Part shown: piece after piece, positions 27,823 to 39,104 of the stretch
Layout: each line of letters starts with the position of its first letter
Numbering within the stretch: position 1 is the first letter of the stretch
Assembly: GCF_041320275.1 (NCBI RefSeq)
Contig: NZ_CP162023.1
Location: 1,984,001-2,048,000, forward strand
Reading direction: 5' to 3'
Source: Mumia sp. Pv4-285
GTDB taxonomy: Bacteria > Actinomycetota > Actinomycetes > Propionibacteriales > Nocardioidaceae
DNA: 64,000 nucleotides
Made by a program: the position numbers and the translations under genes
Notes under the pieces: generated by a model
What the model saw: only the letters and a program-made list of their open reading frames with translations
Database searches by the model: none
What the model was told of the DNA's origin: nothing

Positions 27823-28664
27823 CTGGTCAGGGCGTTCGATCCGGGCGAGGGGTGCCACGTCGTCACGGGCGGCTCGGATCCCCACTTCCGGAGACGCGCG
27901 CGGGGATACGCCGTCCCGTGCTGAGGGTCGACCGCCATAACCCAGCCACCGTCTCGGATCTCCCCGCGCAGGTCGAGCGTGCCGCCGACGTACGGGACGC
28001 AGTCGTTCGGAAGGGTGGCATCCCAGCTGTACTCGCTGTCGCCCACTCGGATGCGGAGGGTGACGCGCTGGTCGCTGCCCTTGCGGCTGCGCATGAGCGT
28101 CACCACTTCGGCCTCGGCACGGTCGCGAGGGCGACGCAGGGTGCGGTAGGCGCGCAGGGGGATCGGGGCGCCCAGCCCGAGGAGGATACGCAGAAGGAGA
28201 ATGGGGAGGACTGCGAGCGGACCGAGCTCGAACAAGACATAGCGAGCGCGATCGAGAAGCGAAGCCTGGGCGTCGTCGACGCTGGCCGCCCACGTCGGCT
28301 CGTCCGGGTCGACCGCGACTTCGAGGCGCTCTCCCGCGTCCGGGCCTCCGAAGAAGATCGAGAGGAATCCCGCGTCGAGTCTCCACACCCGGGCGTACGA
28401 CCCGTCGGGCAGTTGGGCCACGACATCGCCCCAGACGTCGATCGACTCCGGTAGTTCCTCGGGGTCGACGACCACTGCTTCGACGTGGGGCTGCGAGCTC
28501 ACGACGTCGCTGGCGCGCGCGAGGGTGTGCGCGCCACCATATGGGTTGACCATGGACACGGCGGCGGCGACAGCTGCGGCACCCGCGGACACCAGGACAG
28601 CCGTGGCGATGCCTGCCAGACGGGTCCGAAGCGCGCCGCGGATCGCAGCGTCAGTGGCCTCCAC
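27819..28664 (-). CDS. Uncharacterised protein with two membrane segments
   Basis: A 281-residue protein I do not recognise. A hydrophobic N-terminal segment (AGIATAVLVSAGAAAVAAAV) is followed by about 110 extracytoplasmic residues, a second segment (LGPLAVLPILLLRILLGLG) and a cytoplasmic tail with a small beta domain (VTLRIRVGDSEYSWDATLP). The layout recalls actinobacterial membrane proteins with a short outer beta domain. The GTG at 28664 follows GGGAGG by 6 nt. It overlaps the end of the YjbR gene by 14 nt, so the two are probably co-transcribed. Confidence 0.65.
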   Translation of the reverse strand: MEATDAAIRGALRTRLAGIATAVLVSAGAAAVAAAVSMVNPYGGAHTLARASDVVSSQPHVEAVVVDPEELPESIDVWGDVVAQLPDGSYARVWRLDAGFLSIFFGGPDAGERLEVAVDPDEPTWAASVDDAQASLLDRARYVLFELGPLAVLPILLLRILLGLGAPIPLRAYRTLRRPRDRAEAEVVTLMRSRKGSDQRVTLRIRVGDSEYSWDATLPNDCVPYVGGTLDLRGEIRDGGWVMAVDPQHGTAYPRARLRKWGSEPPVTTWHPSPGSNALTS

Positions 28665-29067
28665 GCTCGGCCTCCCACTTCTTGACGACCGTCTTCGGAG
28701 CCTGCGATCGCCAGGCGTCCTCGATCACCTCGGCGAGCTCCCCGCGGGTCAGGGTGCCGAGGTGGGCGAGGCGCAGCAGGACCGCGTTGTAGCCGTCGAA
28801 GTGCGGGGTCGTGAACCACGGGCCGTCACCCTGGACGAGGGCGAGCTTGTCGCCTTCGTCGGGCACCCGGAAGACGAGGACGTCGGTGAGCCGCTGGCCG
28901 GTCTCGGCATCGACCGCGTCGGGGCGTGGGGAGCGGTAGCCGACGAAGAACTTCTTGCTCACCTGGTACGACGGCAGGCCGCCCCAGCCGGGGACCTTGA
29001 CCGTACGAGGCAGGGCGAGCGCGATCTCGTCGATGTCGGACTCGCGTGCCTTCCGCGACCGTGCCAT
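28651..29067 (-). CDS. MmcQ/YjbR family protein
   Basis: A 138-residue soluble protein of the YjbR/MmcQ fold (a CyaY-like DNA-binding fold). Typical stretches are ALALPRTVKVPGWGGLPSYQ, the FRVPDEGDKLALVQGD turn, WFTTPHFDGYNAVLLRL and a C-terminal ELAEVIEDAWRSQAPKTVVK. Members have been proposed to bind DNA, but their role is not established. GAGGAGG precedes the ATG at 29067 by a normal distance. The downstream membrane-protein gene overlaps its end. Confidence 0.85.
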   Translation of the reverse strand: MARSRKARESDIDEIALALPRTVKVPGWGGLPSYQVSKKFFVGYRSPRPDAVDAETGQRLTDVLVFRVPDEGDKLALVQGDGPWFTTPHFDGYNAVLLRLAHLGTLTRGELAEVIEDAWRSQAPKTVVKKWEAERGGH

Positions 29068-29098
29068 CTGGGCCTCCTCGCGCCTGTTCGCCGGTTCC

Positions 29099-29824
29099 TC
29101 AGCCCGCGGAGCGTACGGCGTCGGTCGACGCGGTGTCGTCGGACAGGCGAGTCACTTCGGCAAGTTTCGCGCGGCGGACCGCCTCGTACGCGGTGGCCGC
29201 CATGGTCGCGAGCAGCAGGACCTCGCCGAGGTTCGTGATGATCGCGTTCGAGGCGGCGGCGGCCGCGACGACGAACATCTGCGCAGCACCGGCGAGCACC
29301 CACGGCCACCGGGCGTGCCGGGCCATCAGGACGCCGATGACGAGGAGCGCGACGATCGTGGCGATCTCGGGGAACGGCGGCGCCCCGTCCAGGTGCTTGT
29401 AGCTGAGGACACCGTCCTTCGTCACAGGCGTCAGGTGCATCGCGACCTCGCCGGACAGCGCCAGGGCGATGATCGCGACGGTGACCACCGACCAGAACCA
29501 CAGACTGGCTCGTCCACGGAAGCCGGGGACGTCCCACCGGTGGGCGACGCGCGCCGCGAACACCACAAGCAGCGGGGTGAAGAGTGCGTGGAGAAGGTAC
29601 CGGGGGTAGGAGGCGAGCTCGAGGCTGCGACTCTCGCCCCACGAGCTGCCGAACGTCAGCATGAGGTTGTCGTAGGTCAGCCCGACCGTGACGAGAAGCG
29701 GCAGCACGCCGACCAGGACGCCGACCGAGCGGCCTCGCCGGATCACCACGACGAGCACGACGGCGATCGCCACCGACGCCAACGTGTAGGCGAGCAGTGC
29801 CCAGTTGTGGGGCTGCATGACCAT
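29099..29824 (-). CDS. Uncharacterised seven-helix membrane protein
   Basis: A 241-residue protein with seven hydrophobic segments and no recognised family motif. The loop with SSWGESRSLELASYPRYLLHALFTP and the acidic/His loop MHLTPVTKDGVLSYKHLD are the most distinctive parts. The first ATG is used because GGAG lies 6 nt upstream; a second ATG follows two codons later. It lies 31 nt upstream of the YjbR gene on the same strand and may share its transcript. Function unknown. Confidence 0.65.
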   Translation of the reverse strand: MVMQPHNWALLAYTLASVAIAVVLVVVIRRGRSVGVLVGVLPLLVTVGLTYDNLMLTFGSSWGESRSLELASYPRYLLHALFTPLLVVFAARVAHRWDVPGFRGRASLWFWSVVTVAIIALALSGEVAMHLTPVTKDGVLSYKHLDGAPPFPEIATIVALLVIGVLMARHARWPWVLAGAAQMFVVAAAAASNAIITNLGEVLLLATMAATAYEAVRRAKLAEVTRLSDDTASTDAVRSAG

Positions 29825-29936
29825 GGCTCACTCCGAGGGCGGGGACGGGACGGATGCACTGTAGGCGCCGGGACGCGGCTGCGTACACGATATAGGGCAC
29901 CTTGTTGCCGGATCGTGTCTGCGCGCTCACCCGCGG

Positions 29937-31487
29937 CTAGCGAAGTGCGCGGACCGCGTCGATCGTGTCGGCCTCGGCCGGCGTCTTGTCGTCGCGGTAG
30001 CGCAGCACGCGCGCGAACCGCAGGGCCACACCGCCCGGGTAGCGCGGCGACCGCTGCACCCCGTCGAACGCGATCTCGACGACCTGCTCGGGTCGAAGGG
30101 GGACGACGTGACCGTCTGCCGGTCCGCTGGCGAGCTCGCGGAACCGCTCCGTCTGCCACGCGAGCATCTCGTCGGTCATGCCCTTGAACGTCTTGCCGAG
30201 CATCACGAACCCACCCTCGGGGTCACGTGCACCCAGGTGGATGTTGCTCAGCCACCCCTTGCGGCGCCCCGACCCCCACTCCACGGCAAGCACCACCAGG
30301 TCGAGGGTGTGCCGGGGCTTGACCTTCACCCAGGCCGCTCCGCGCCGGCCCGCGTCGTACGGGGCGTCGAGGGACTTCACGACCACGCCCTCGTATCCGG
30401 ACGAGACGGCGTCGGCGAAGAACCGCTGTGCCTCCTCGGGATCGGCGGTCCGCAGGCGAGGGACGCCGAGGCTCGGCGCGATGCGGCCGAGGACCTCGAG
30501 GCGCTCACGCAGCGGGCGGTCGAGGAGGTCGTCGCCGTCCGCGTGGAGGACGTCGAAGAACACCGGCGACAGGACTCGTACGTCGTCCCCCGACCGCAGG
30601 TCGGGCGCCGTGTCGCGCGGGTGGGTCGCACCGAGCGAGGCGATGTCCTGGAACGGAGCCGGACGCCCGTCGCGCTCGATCACCAGCGCCTCGCCGTCGA
30701 GGACGACCGGGTCGACAGCGAGCTCTCGGACGGTCGCGACGATCTGGGGGACGCGTTCGGTGATGTCGTCGAGGCTGCGGGTGAAGACCCGGACGTCGTC
30801 ACCGACGCGGTGGACCTGGATGCGGATGCCGTCGAGCTTGGTGTCGACCGACGCGGTCGTGCCGGGGCCGATCTTGTCGAGCGCCGCGGCGAGGTCGGGC
30901 GCCGACGACGCCAGCATCGGGCGTACGGCGCGTCCTGGGGAGAGCACCGCGATCACAGCGACGGCGTCGCGACCGCCCGTCATCGCGGCGAGCGCCACCG
31001 GGGGAGTCGCACCCTGGAGCATCGCCGCGCGACGCACCTCGGCCGCGGGGACGTCGGAGGCTTCGGCGAGCGCGTCGAGGACGATCGAGTCGAGGGCACC
31101 CTGGCGCACGTCGCCGGAGACCAGGCCGGCGAGGAACCGCTGCTCGTCGGCCGTCGCCGCGCCGAACAACGCGGTCGCCGCGGCCGCCCGCTCGCCCTGA
31201 GACCCGGGGCCCGACATCGCCGCCATCGACGCGAAGGTGGCATCGACCTCGCCCACGGTCAGGCTCGGCTCAGAACCTGGTGACGGCATGTCGCGCAACG
31301 ACGCCCACCCCAGGCCCGTACGGCGCTGGCGAAGCTCGCCGGCGAGATAGGTGATCACGACCTCCAGGTCGCCCAGGTCCGTACGGCGCAGCAGGCCTGC
31401 GATCGCGGATCGTTTGGCCAGGCGCGATCGCGTGCCGGCAACGGTCCGCGAGGTGGCGACGACGTCGGCGAGGAGCACGGAACCCAT
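29937..31487 (-). CDS. ATP-dependent DNA ligase (LigB type)
   Basis: A 516-residue ligase sealing nicks with ATP. The adenylation Lys217 is in SVDTKLDGIRIQVHR (motif I, KxDGxR). Motif III appears as PVVLDGEALVI, motif IV as GYEGVVVKSLDAPYDAGRRG, and motif V as AWVKVKPRHTLDLVVLAVEW. An N-terminal helical DNA-binding domain (residues 1-180) precedes them, as in mycobacterial LigB. ATG at 31487 (MGSVLLADVVATS) or a GTG three codons later are both possible. The main replicative ligase of these organisms is NAD-dependent LigA, so this one is likely a repair enzyme. A large inverted repeat lies in the divergent region upstream. Confidence 0.92.
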   Translation of the reverse strand: MGSVLLADVVATSRTVAGTRSRLAKRSAIAGLLRRTDLGDLEVVITYLAGELRQRRTGLGWASLRDMPSPGSEPSLTVGEVDATFASMAAMSGPGSQGERAAAATALFGAATADEQRFLAGLVSGDVRQGALDSIVLDALAEASDVPAAEVRRAAMLQGATPPVALAAMTGGRDAVAVIAVLSPGRAVRPMLASSAPDLAAALDKIGPGTTASVDTKLDGIRIQVHRVGDDVRVFTRSLDDITERVPQIVATVRELAVDPVVLDGEALVIERDGRPAPFQDIASLGATHPRDTAPDLRSGDDVRVLSPVFFDVLHADGDDLLDRPLRERLEVLGRIAPSLGVPRLRTADPEEAQRFFADAVSSGYEGVVVKSLDAPYDAGRRGAAWVKVKPRHTLDLVVLAVEWGSGRRKGWLSNIHLGARDPEGGFVMLGKTFKGMTDEMLAWQTERFRELASGPADGHVVPLRPEQVVEIAFDGVQRSPRYPGGVALRFARVLRYRDDKTPAEADTIDAVRALR

Positions 31488-31563
31488 TCTGCTGCGCCGC
31501 ACTGACACGGGCAGGCCGACGCCGCGGCGCGTGCGGGCAGCGGCCGGCGACCCACGCGAGAAG

Positions 31564-31613
31564 CGGTGAGCCTGGTCCCACGGGCGGCGCTCGTCGTGGG
31601 ACCACACTCACCG
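31564..31613. repeat. Large inverted repeat in the divergent lig-GGR region
   Basis: CGGTGAGCCTGGTCCCACG (31564-31582) pairs with 31595-31613 over 19 positions with two mismatches, around a 12-nt loop. It lies 77 nt upstream of the ligase start and 56 nt upstream of the reductase start. As both genes point away, it is not an ordinary terminator; an operator or a 5'-UTR structure is possible. Confidence 0.6.
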
Positions 31614-31668
31614 CCGACGCGCCGGTCGGGGGACGATCGCGCTTCCCCGGGATGACAGAATCGAGCAC

Positions 31669-32922
31669 GTGAGCCCCGACCCCACGACGAGCCTGCCCAC
31701 CCGCACCGACGTCCTCGTCGTCGGTGCCGGTCCTGCGGGCTCCGCCGCCGCTGCGTGGGCCGCCCGCCACGGGCTCGACGTCGTCATCGCCGACGCGGCC
31801 CGGTTTCCCCGCGACAAGACGTGCGGCGACGGCCTGACGCCCCGCGCGATCACCGAGCTCGACCGGCTCGGTCTCGGCCCGTGGGTGCGTCGTCACGGCA
31901 CCAACCGCGGTCTGCGCGCGGCAGGGTTCGGCCAGACCCTCCTCCTCCCGTGGCCCGGTGGCTCGCTGCCCGACCACGGTTCTGCGGTGCCACGCACGGA
32001 GCTCGACGCCCACATCCGTACGGCCTCCCTCGACGCCGGCGCGACGCCTCTCGACGCGGCGCGAGCCGTCGACGTCGTCCGGGACGGCGAGCGGGTGACC
32101 GAGGTCGTGTTCAAGACCGCTCAGGGCCTGCACCACGTGGCATGCGACCGCCTCGTCGTCGCCGACGGCGTGCGTTCACCCCTGGGGCGCGTGCTCGGTC
32201 GCGAGTGGCACCGGGACACGGCCTACGGCGTGGCGGGCCGGTCGTACGTCAAGTCCGCCCGCAGCGACGACCCCTGGATCTCCAGCCACCTCGAGCTGCG
32301 CGACGAGCAGGACGCCCTGCTGAGCGGGTACGGCTGGATCTTTCCGCTGGCCGACGGCGAGGTGAACCTCGGCGTGGGCACGCTCGCCACCTCGAAGCGC
32401 CCCGCGAACGTGCAGCTGCGCCCGTTGATGGAGCACTACGCCAGCCTGCGCCGTACGGAGTGGGAGCTCGCCGACGAGCTGCGCGCCCCCACGTCGGCGC
32501 TGCTGCCGATGGGTGGGGCAGTGTCGGGCGTCGCCGGCCCCAACTGGGCGCTGATCGGCGACGCGGCAGGCTGCGTGAACCCGCTGAACGGCGAGGGCAT
32601 CGACTACGGTCTCGAGACCGGCCGGCTCGTCGCCGAGGAGCTCGCCTCCGGTGCCGTTCTCGGCACCGCCTGGCCCGCGGTCCTCCGCGAGCACTACGGC
32701 GAGGCGTTCTCCATCGCGCGCCGGCTCGCCGGGCTGCTGACCGTGCCGGGCGTCGTGACGTACGGCGGACCCGTCGGCATGCGCTCGTACGCGCTCATGA
32801 CGGTCGCACTGCGCCTGATGGGCAACCTGGTGACCGACGAGGACCGTGACGCTGTCGCCCGTCTGTGGCGCTGGGCCGGCCGGATGTCGCTGCGACTCGA
32901 CCAGCGCAGGCCGTTCGCATGA
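31669..32922 (+). CDS. Geranylgeranyl reductase family FAD-dependent oxidoreductase
   Basis: A 417-residue flavoprotein. The FAD-binding Rossmann motif is VLVVGAGPAGSAAAAWAARH, then KTCGDGLTPRAITELDRLGL, the DGVRSPLGRVLG motif, and a C-terminal ALIGDAAGCVNPLNGEGIDY. That profile is the geranylgeranyl reductase/digeranylglycerophospholipid reductase family. In actinobacteria a member saturates the isoprenoid side chain of menaquinone (MenJ), which is the likeliest role here. The GTG at 31669 has a CAGAAT hexamer 7 nt upstream. Its TGA overlaps the ATG of the transporter gene by 4 nt. Confidence 0.87.
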   Translation: MSPDPTTSLPTRTDVLVVGAGPAGSAAAAWAARHGLDVVIADAARFPRDKTCGDGLTPRAITELDRLGLGPWVRRHGTNRGLRAAGFGQTLLLPWPGGSLPDHGSAVPRTELDAHIRTASLDAGATPLDAARAVDVVRDGERVTEVVFKTAQGLHHVACDRLVVADGVRSPLGRVLGREWHRDTAYGVAGRSYVKSARSDDPWISSHLELRDEQDALLSGYGWIFPLADGEVNLGVGTLATSKRPANVQLRPLMEHYASLRRTEWELADELRAPTSALLPMGGAVSGVAGPNWALIGDAAGCVNPLNGEGIDYGLETGRLVAEELASGAVLGTAWPAVLREHYGEAFSIARRLAGLLTVPGVVTYGGPVGMRSYALMTVALRLMGNLVTDEDRDAVARLWRWAGRMSLRLDQRRPFA

Positions 32923-33638
32923 GCGGCGCGACCGGAGAGGTCGTGACGGAGACGAAGGTCCGCTACGCCTCCCGCGGATCGACGCACTTCGACGTCATCC
33001 TCGCGGCCTTCTGCGTCGTGCTGGTCGTCTCCAACATCGTCGCCACGAAGGGCATCGAGCTCGGGTCGGGCAGCTGGTCGATCGGCAGCCTGCAGGTGTG
33101 GCCGGTCATCACCGACGGCGGTGCGCTCCTGTTTCCGCTGGCCTACATCCTGGGCGACGTGATCTCCGAGGTGTACGGCTTCCGGGCCGCGCGCCGTGCG
33201 ATCGTGACCGGCTTCGCGATGGCGTTGCTCGCGGCGGTGACGTTCTGGGTCGTCCAGCAGGCGCCCGGGGCGTCGTTCTACGAGAACCAGGCGGCGTACG
33301 AGGCGGTGCTGGGCTTCGTGCCGCAGATCGTGCTGGCGAGCCTCGCCGGCTACGTCGTCGGACAGCTGCTCAACAGTGTCGTGCTGGTGCGGATGAAGGC
33401 GCGTACGGCCGAGCGCGGCCTCTTCGCGCGGCTCATCACGTCGACCGGCGTCGGGGAGCTCGCGGACACGCTCATCTTCTGCGCGATCGCCGCCTCCGTC
33501 ATCGGGATCACGACGATGGGGCAGTTCTGGAACTACGCGATCGTCGGCTTCGTCTACAAGGTCGGCGTCGAGCTCGTGGTGATGCCGTTGACGATGCTCG
33601 TGATCCGCTGGCTGAAGTCCCGCGAACCCACGTACTGA
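32919..33638 (+). CDS. Queuosine precursor transporter (YhhQ/QueT-like, VUT family)
   Basis: A 239-residue membrane protein with about six hydrophobic segments. The family signature is clear: VVSNIVATKGIEL, the PLAYILGDVISEVYGFRAAR motif, and GELADTLIFCAIA. YhhQ-type proteins import preQ0/preQ1 or queuosine-related bases. The ATG overlaps the reductase stop by 4 nt, so it is co-translated with that gene. The convergent neighbour encodes tRNA-guanine transglycosylase, the enzyme that uses this cargo, which strongly supports the assignment. No preQ0 synthesis genes are in the window. Confidence 0.9.
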   Translation: MSGATGEVVTETKVRYASRGSTHFDVILAAFCVVLVVSNIVATKGIELGSGSWSIGSLQVWPVITDGGALLFPLAYILGDVISEVYGFRAARRAIVTGFAMALLAAVTFWVVQQAPGASFYENQAAYEAVLGFVPQIVLASLAGYVVGQLLNSVVLVRMKARTAERGLFARLITSTGVGELADTLIFCAIAASVIGITTMGQFWNYAIVGFVYKVGVELVVMPLTMLVIRWLKSREPTY

Positions 33639-33672
33639 GGAGACACGGCCTGAGGAGTGAGAAGGGCGGTCG

Positions 33673-35789
<2,117 letters not shown>

Positions 35790-35934
35790 GCGTCCCTTCC
35801 CGCGGTTGCTCGCGTCGTGCAGGCCTCGTCGCCGAGGAGTCGGACGGCGTGCTCCGGGTGGATCACGCCAACCTTCGACGGTAGCCAAGTCGGCCGCGCG
35901 GCCCAAGTGAGGTCGGGCACACGCCTTGCCCGAC

Positions 35935-35940
35935 TACGGT
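35935..35940 (+). promoter_or_regulatory. -10 hexamer TACGGT, leaderless promoter of nucleoside hydrolase-rbsK operon
   Basis: TACGGT ends 6 nt before the ATG at 35947. Confidence 0.55.
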
Positions 35941-35946
35941 GACCCC

Positions 35947-36984
35947 ATGAGCAACGCTCCGCTCGAACCAGCCACCACGCAACCGCACCCGGTCGTGCTC
36001 GACGTCGACACCGGTGTCGACGACGCGCTGGCCGTGATGTTCGCGGTCCGGCACCCGGCGCTCGACGTCCGGGGGATCAGCTGCGTCGCCGGCAACGCCG
36101 ACGTGGACCAGGTGGTCGCCAACACGCTGGCGGTCCTCGACGTCCTCGATGCCCCGGACATCCCCGTCGGCCGCGGATCCGAGCATCCCCTCCTCGAGCT
36201 GGCACGCGACGCACGCCACGTCCACGGGTCGGACGGACTCGGCAACCAGGACCTGCCGGCGTCGTCGCGTACCCCGTACGGCGGTGGCGCTCTCGAGCTG
36301 ATGCGGCTGGCGATCCTGGACTCGCCCGAACCGGTCACGCTGGTGCCGCTCGCCCCGATGACGAACATCGCGCTGCTGCTGCGGGCCTACCCGGAGGTCA
36401 AGGAGAACCTCGCCGGGATCGTCGCGATGGGCGGCGCGGTGGCAGGTGGAAACGCGACGGCCGTGGCGGAGTTCAACGTGTGGCACGACCCGGAGGCCGC
36501 TGCGATCGTCCTCGGGGCCGGGGTGCCGGTCACGATGTACGGGCTCGACGTCTTCTCTCGGGTGGTGGTCGAGCCCGACACGTACGAGGCACTGAGCGAC
36601 GACCCGGACCCCGCGGTCGCGCTGGCGGGCAGGCTGCTCGCCCACTCGCACGCCGTCATCCGCTCCGACCCTCGCGTCGGCCACGGCGGGCTGATCGGGG
36701 ACGCGGGCGCGGTGTGCGCCGTCGCGCGACCCGAGCTCCTGACGACGCACCGGTGGCCGGTCCACGTCTCGCTCGCGCCGGGACTGACGCGGGGGCAGAC
36801 GGTCGTGGACCGCCGGTACGTCCTCGGCGAGGACAGCGTCCATGGCGTCGACTCGTTGGGGCACCTGGTCGACGTGGCTCTCGACGTCGACGTCGAGGCG
36901 ACCCGCGACCTGTTCCTCACGACGATCGGCGCGCGGCCGCAGGCGTCCCACACCGACGACACGGCGCGCGCGGTCCAGCGGTGA
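35947..36984 (+). CDS. Inosine-uridine preferring nucleoside hydrolase family protein
   Basis: A 345-residue enzyme hydrolysing the N-glycosidic bond of ribonucleosides to base and ribose. The Ca2+-binding Asp cluster is VVLDVDTGVDDALAV. Further family motifs are GISCVAGNADVDQVVANTL, LVPLAPMTNIALLLRAYPEV, AMGGAVAGGNATAVAEFNVW and a late VGDAG-like GLIGDAGAVCAV. It is leaderless by the TACGGT signal. Its TGA overlaps the GTG of ribokinase by 4 nt; the ribose it releases is the ribokinase substrate, so the pair forms a nucleoside salvage operon. Confidence 0.92.
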   Translation: MSNAPLEPATTQPHPVVLDVDTGVDDALAVMFAVRHPALDVRGISCVAGNADVDQVVANTLAVLDVLDAPDIPVGRGSEHPLLELARDARHVHGSDGLGNQDLPASSRTPYGGGALELMRLAILDSPEPVTLVPLAPMTNIALLLRAYPEVKENLAGIVAMGGAVAGGNATAVAEFNVWHDPEAAAIVLGAGVPVTMYGLDVFSRVVVEPDTYEALSDDPDPAVALAGRLLAHSHAVIRSDPRVGHGGLIGDAGAVCAVARPELLTTHRWPVHVSLAPGLTRGQTVVDRRYVLGEDSVHGVDSLGHLVDVALDVDVEATRDLFLTTIGARPQASHTDDTARAVQR

Positions 36985-37823
36985 CAGCGCCACGTGGCGA
37001 CGGCACCGGGCGCGTGGCGGTCGTCGGTTCCCTGAACGTCGACCTCGTCACCGGGGTCCACCGGCACCCTGCGCCGGGGGAGACGGTGCTCGGGGACGAT
37101 CTCGTACGGCTCCGCGGCGGCAAGGGTGCCAACCAGGCGATGTCCGCCGCACGGTGCGGCGCGGACGTCACGATGGTGGGCAGGGTCGGAGACGACGAGG
37201 ACGGGCGGGCGTACCGGGACCACCTCTCCGCGGCCGGGATCGACGTCTCCCACCTGTTGACGACGCCCGGCGCGCCGACGGGGACGGCGCTCATCGTCGT
37301 CGACGCCGACGGCGAGAACACGATCGTGGTCGCGGTGGGAGCCAACTCCCGGCTCGAGGCGGCCGACATCCGTGCTGCGGCCGCCGTGATCGAAGCGGCG
37401 GACGTGCTGCTGGTCCAGCTGGAGGTCGGGGAGGACGCCGTGGAGGCTGCGGCGGCGATCGCCCGCTCGGCGGGCACGCGTCTGGTGCTCAACGCCTCAC
37501 CCGTACGGCCGCTCCCTGCGTGGCTGGTCGACCTCGCCGACCCGCTGCTGGTCAACGAGCACGAGGCGAAGGCGTACGAGGAGCTCTCCGGTGAGGCGGC
37601 GTCCGTCTGCGTCACGCTCGGTGGGCGCGGAGCGCGCTGGGGCGAGGATTCGGCCGAGCCTCGACGGGTCGAGCCGCTCGACACCACGGGTGCGGGTGAC
37701 GCCTTCGCCGGCGCGCTCGCTGCCGGGCTCGCACGGGGGCTCGACCGGGGAGCCGCGCTCGCTGCGGCGGTCGACGCCGGAGCCGCTGCGACGCAGTGGA
37801 CGGGTGCGCAACCGACGGGCTGA
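36981..37823 (+). CDS. rbsK: Ribokinase (PfkB family)
   Basis: A 280-residue PfkB-family sugar kinase making ribose-5-phosphate. The N-terminal motif VAVVGSLNVDLVTGV, the PfkB signature 1 RLRGGKGANQAMSAARCGAD, the NASPVRPLP stretch and the C-terminal DTTGAGDAFAGALAAGLA anion-hole/catalytic Asp motif are all present. The GTG overlaps the hydrolase stop (GTGA), so the two are translationally coupled. No transporter gene accompanies them here. Confidence 0.93.
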   Translation: MTAPRGDGTGRVAVVGSLNVDLVTGVHRHPAPGETVLGDDLVRLRGGKGANQAMSAARCGADVTMVGRVGDDEDGRAYRDHLSAAGIDVSHLLTTPGAPTGTALIVVDADGENTIVVAVGANSRLEAADIRAAAAVIEAADVLLVQLEVGEDAVEAAAAIARSAGTRLVLNASPVRPLPAWLVDLADPLLVNEHEAKAYEELSGEAASVCVTLGGRGARWGEDSAEPRRVEPLDTTGAGDAFAGALAAGLARGLDRGAALAAAVDAGAAATQWTGAQPTG

Positions 37824-37961
37824 CAGGGTGTGCGGCCGCGGGAGGCCGTCCCCAGCCATTGGTCGTCCCCAGCCTCGGCGCGGGTCCCGCATTGTGTCCC
37901 TCGCGCTCATTAGGGTCGGAACGAGCCTGCTCGGAGGCTCGCTCGACCCCGGAGGTGTGGC

Positions 37962-39104
37962 ATGCGCTTCATCGCGACCGCTGACTGGCAGCTCGGCATG
38001 ACCGCCCGGTTCCTCAGCGACCAGGCGCGCACGCGGTTCCACCAGGCGCGGCTCGACGCGGTCCGTCGGATCGGTGAGCTCGCGACGGAGACCGAGGCGT
38101 CGTTCGTCGTGGTCTGCGGTGACGTCTTCGAGTCCAACCAGCTCGACCGCGCGATCGTGGCCAAGACGTTCGAGGCGTTGCGCGCGTTCTCCGTGCCGGT
38201 CGTGCTGCTCCCGGGCAACCACGATCCGCTCGACGCCGCCTCGATCTACGACGCGCCGGTCTTCCGCGATCGACGCCCCGACCACGTCCACGTGCTCCGT
38301 GACGCCGCTCCGTTCACCGTCGTCGACGGGGTCGAGATCGTGGGGGCACCCTGGTTCGGCAAGCATCCGACCCGCGACCTGGTCGCCGACGCGTGCTCAG
38401 GGCTCCAGCCGATGGCTGAAGGCCTGGTGCGGGTGGTCGCCGGCCACGGTGTCACGAGCACGCTCAACCCCGACCGCGACGCGCTCGCGGCGATCGACGT
38501 CCCGACGCTGACCAAGGTCCTCGACGGCGGCTGCGCCCACGTCGCCGTGCTGGGCGACCGCCACTCGACCACCGAGGTGGAGCCCCGCATCTGGTACGCC
38601 GGGGCTCCGGAGGTGACGGCGAGGGTCGAGGACGATCCGGGCAACGTGCTGGTGATCGACGTCGATCCCGGCACGCACGAGGTGACCGTGGCTCCTCGGC
38701 GGGTCGGGCGATGGAGCTTCGACGTGCTCGAGGAGCGGCTCGAGTCCCTCGAGGACGTCGAGCGGCTCGCCGATCTGCTGAGCGCGATCCCCGACAAGGA
38801 GTGTCGAGCGGTCTGGCTCGCCCTGGCCGGCACCCTTTCCACGTCGTCGAAGGCCAGGCTCGACGCCGTCCTGGACGAGGCCGGCGACCTCTTCGCCCAT
38901 CTCGACGTCTGGGCTCGACACACCGACCTGGCGGTGCTGCCCGATGACCACGACTTCGCCGATCTCGGGCTGAGCGGGTTCGCGCAGGACGCGCTCGACG
39001 AGCTGGCCGAGCTCTCACGGCCCGAGTCGGCGCACAGCTCCGCCGACACTGTCGCGCAGGATGCGCTCGGCCTCCTCTATCGGCTCGCGGGTGCAGGCCG
39101 GTGA
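37962..39104 (+). CDS. SbcD/YhaO-like metallophosphoesterase nuclease
   Basis: A 380-residue DNA repair exonuclease subunit. The calcineurin-like metal motifs run in order: FIATADWQLG, VVVCGDVFESNQ, LLPGNHDPLD, VVAGHGVTS and VAVLGDRHST. The first His of the usual DxH is replaced (TADWQLG keeps Asp and Gln). GGAGG precedes the ATG at 37962 by a normal distance. Its stop overlaps the GTG of the ATPase partner by 4 nt, as expected for an Mre11-Rad50 type complex. The closest known pair in layout is YhaO-YhaN of Bacillus or a minimal SbcD-SbcC. Confidence 0.85.
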   Translation: MRFIATADWQLGMTARFLSDQARTRFHQARLDAVRRIGELATETEASFVVVCGDVFESNQLDRAIVAKTFEALRAFSVPVVLLPGNHDPLDAASIYDAPVFRDRRPDHVHVLRDAAPFTVVDGVEIVGAPWFGKHPTRDLVADACSGLQPMAEGLVRVVAGHGVTSTLNPDRDALAAIDVPTLTKVLDGGCAHVAVLGDRHSTTEVEPRIWYAGAPEVTARVEDDPGNVLVIDVDPGTHEVTVAPRRVGRWSFDVLEERLESLEDVERLADLLSAIPDKECRAVWLALAGTLSTSSKARLDAVLDEAGDLFAHLDVWARHTDLAVLPDDHDFADLGLSGFAQDALDELAELSRPESAHSSADTVAQDALGLLYRLAGAGR

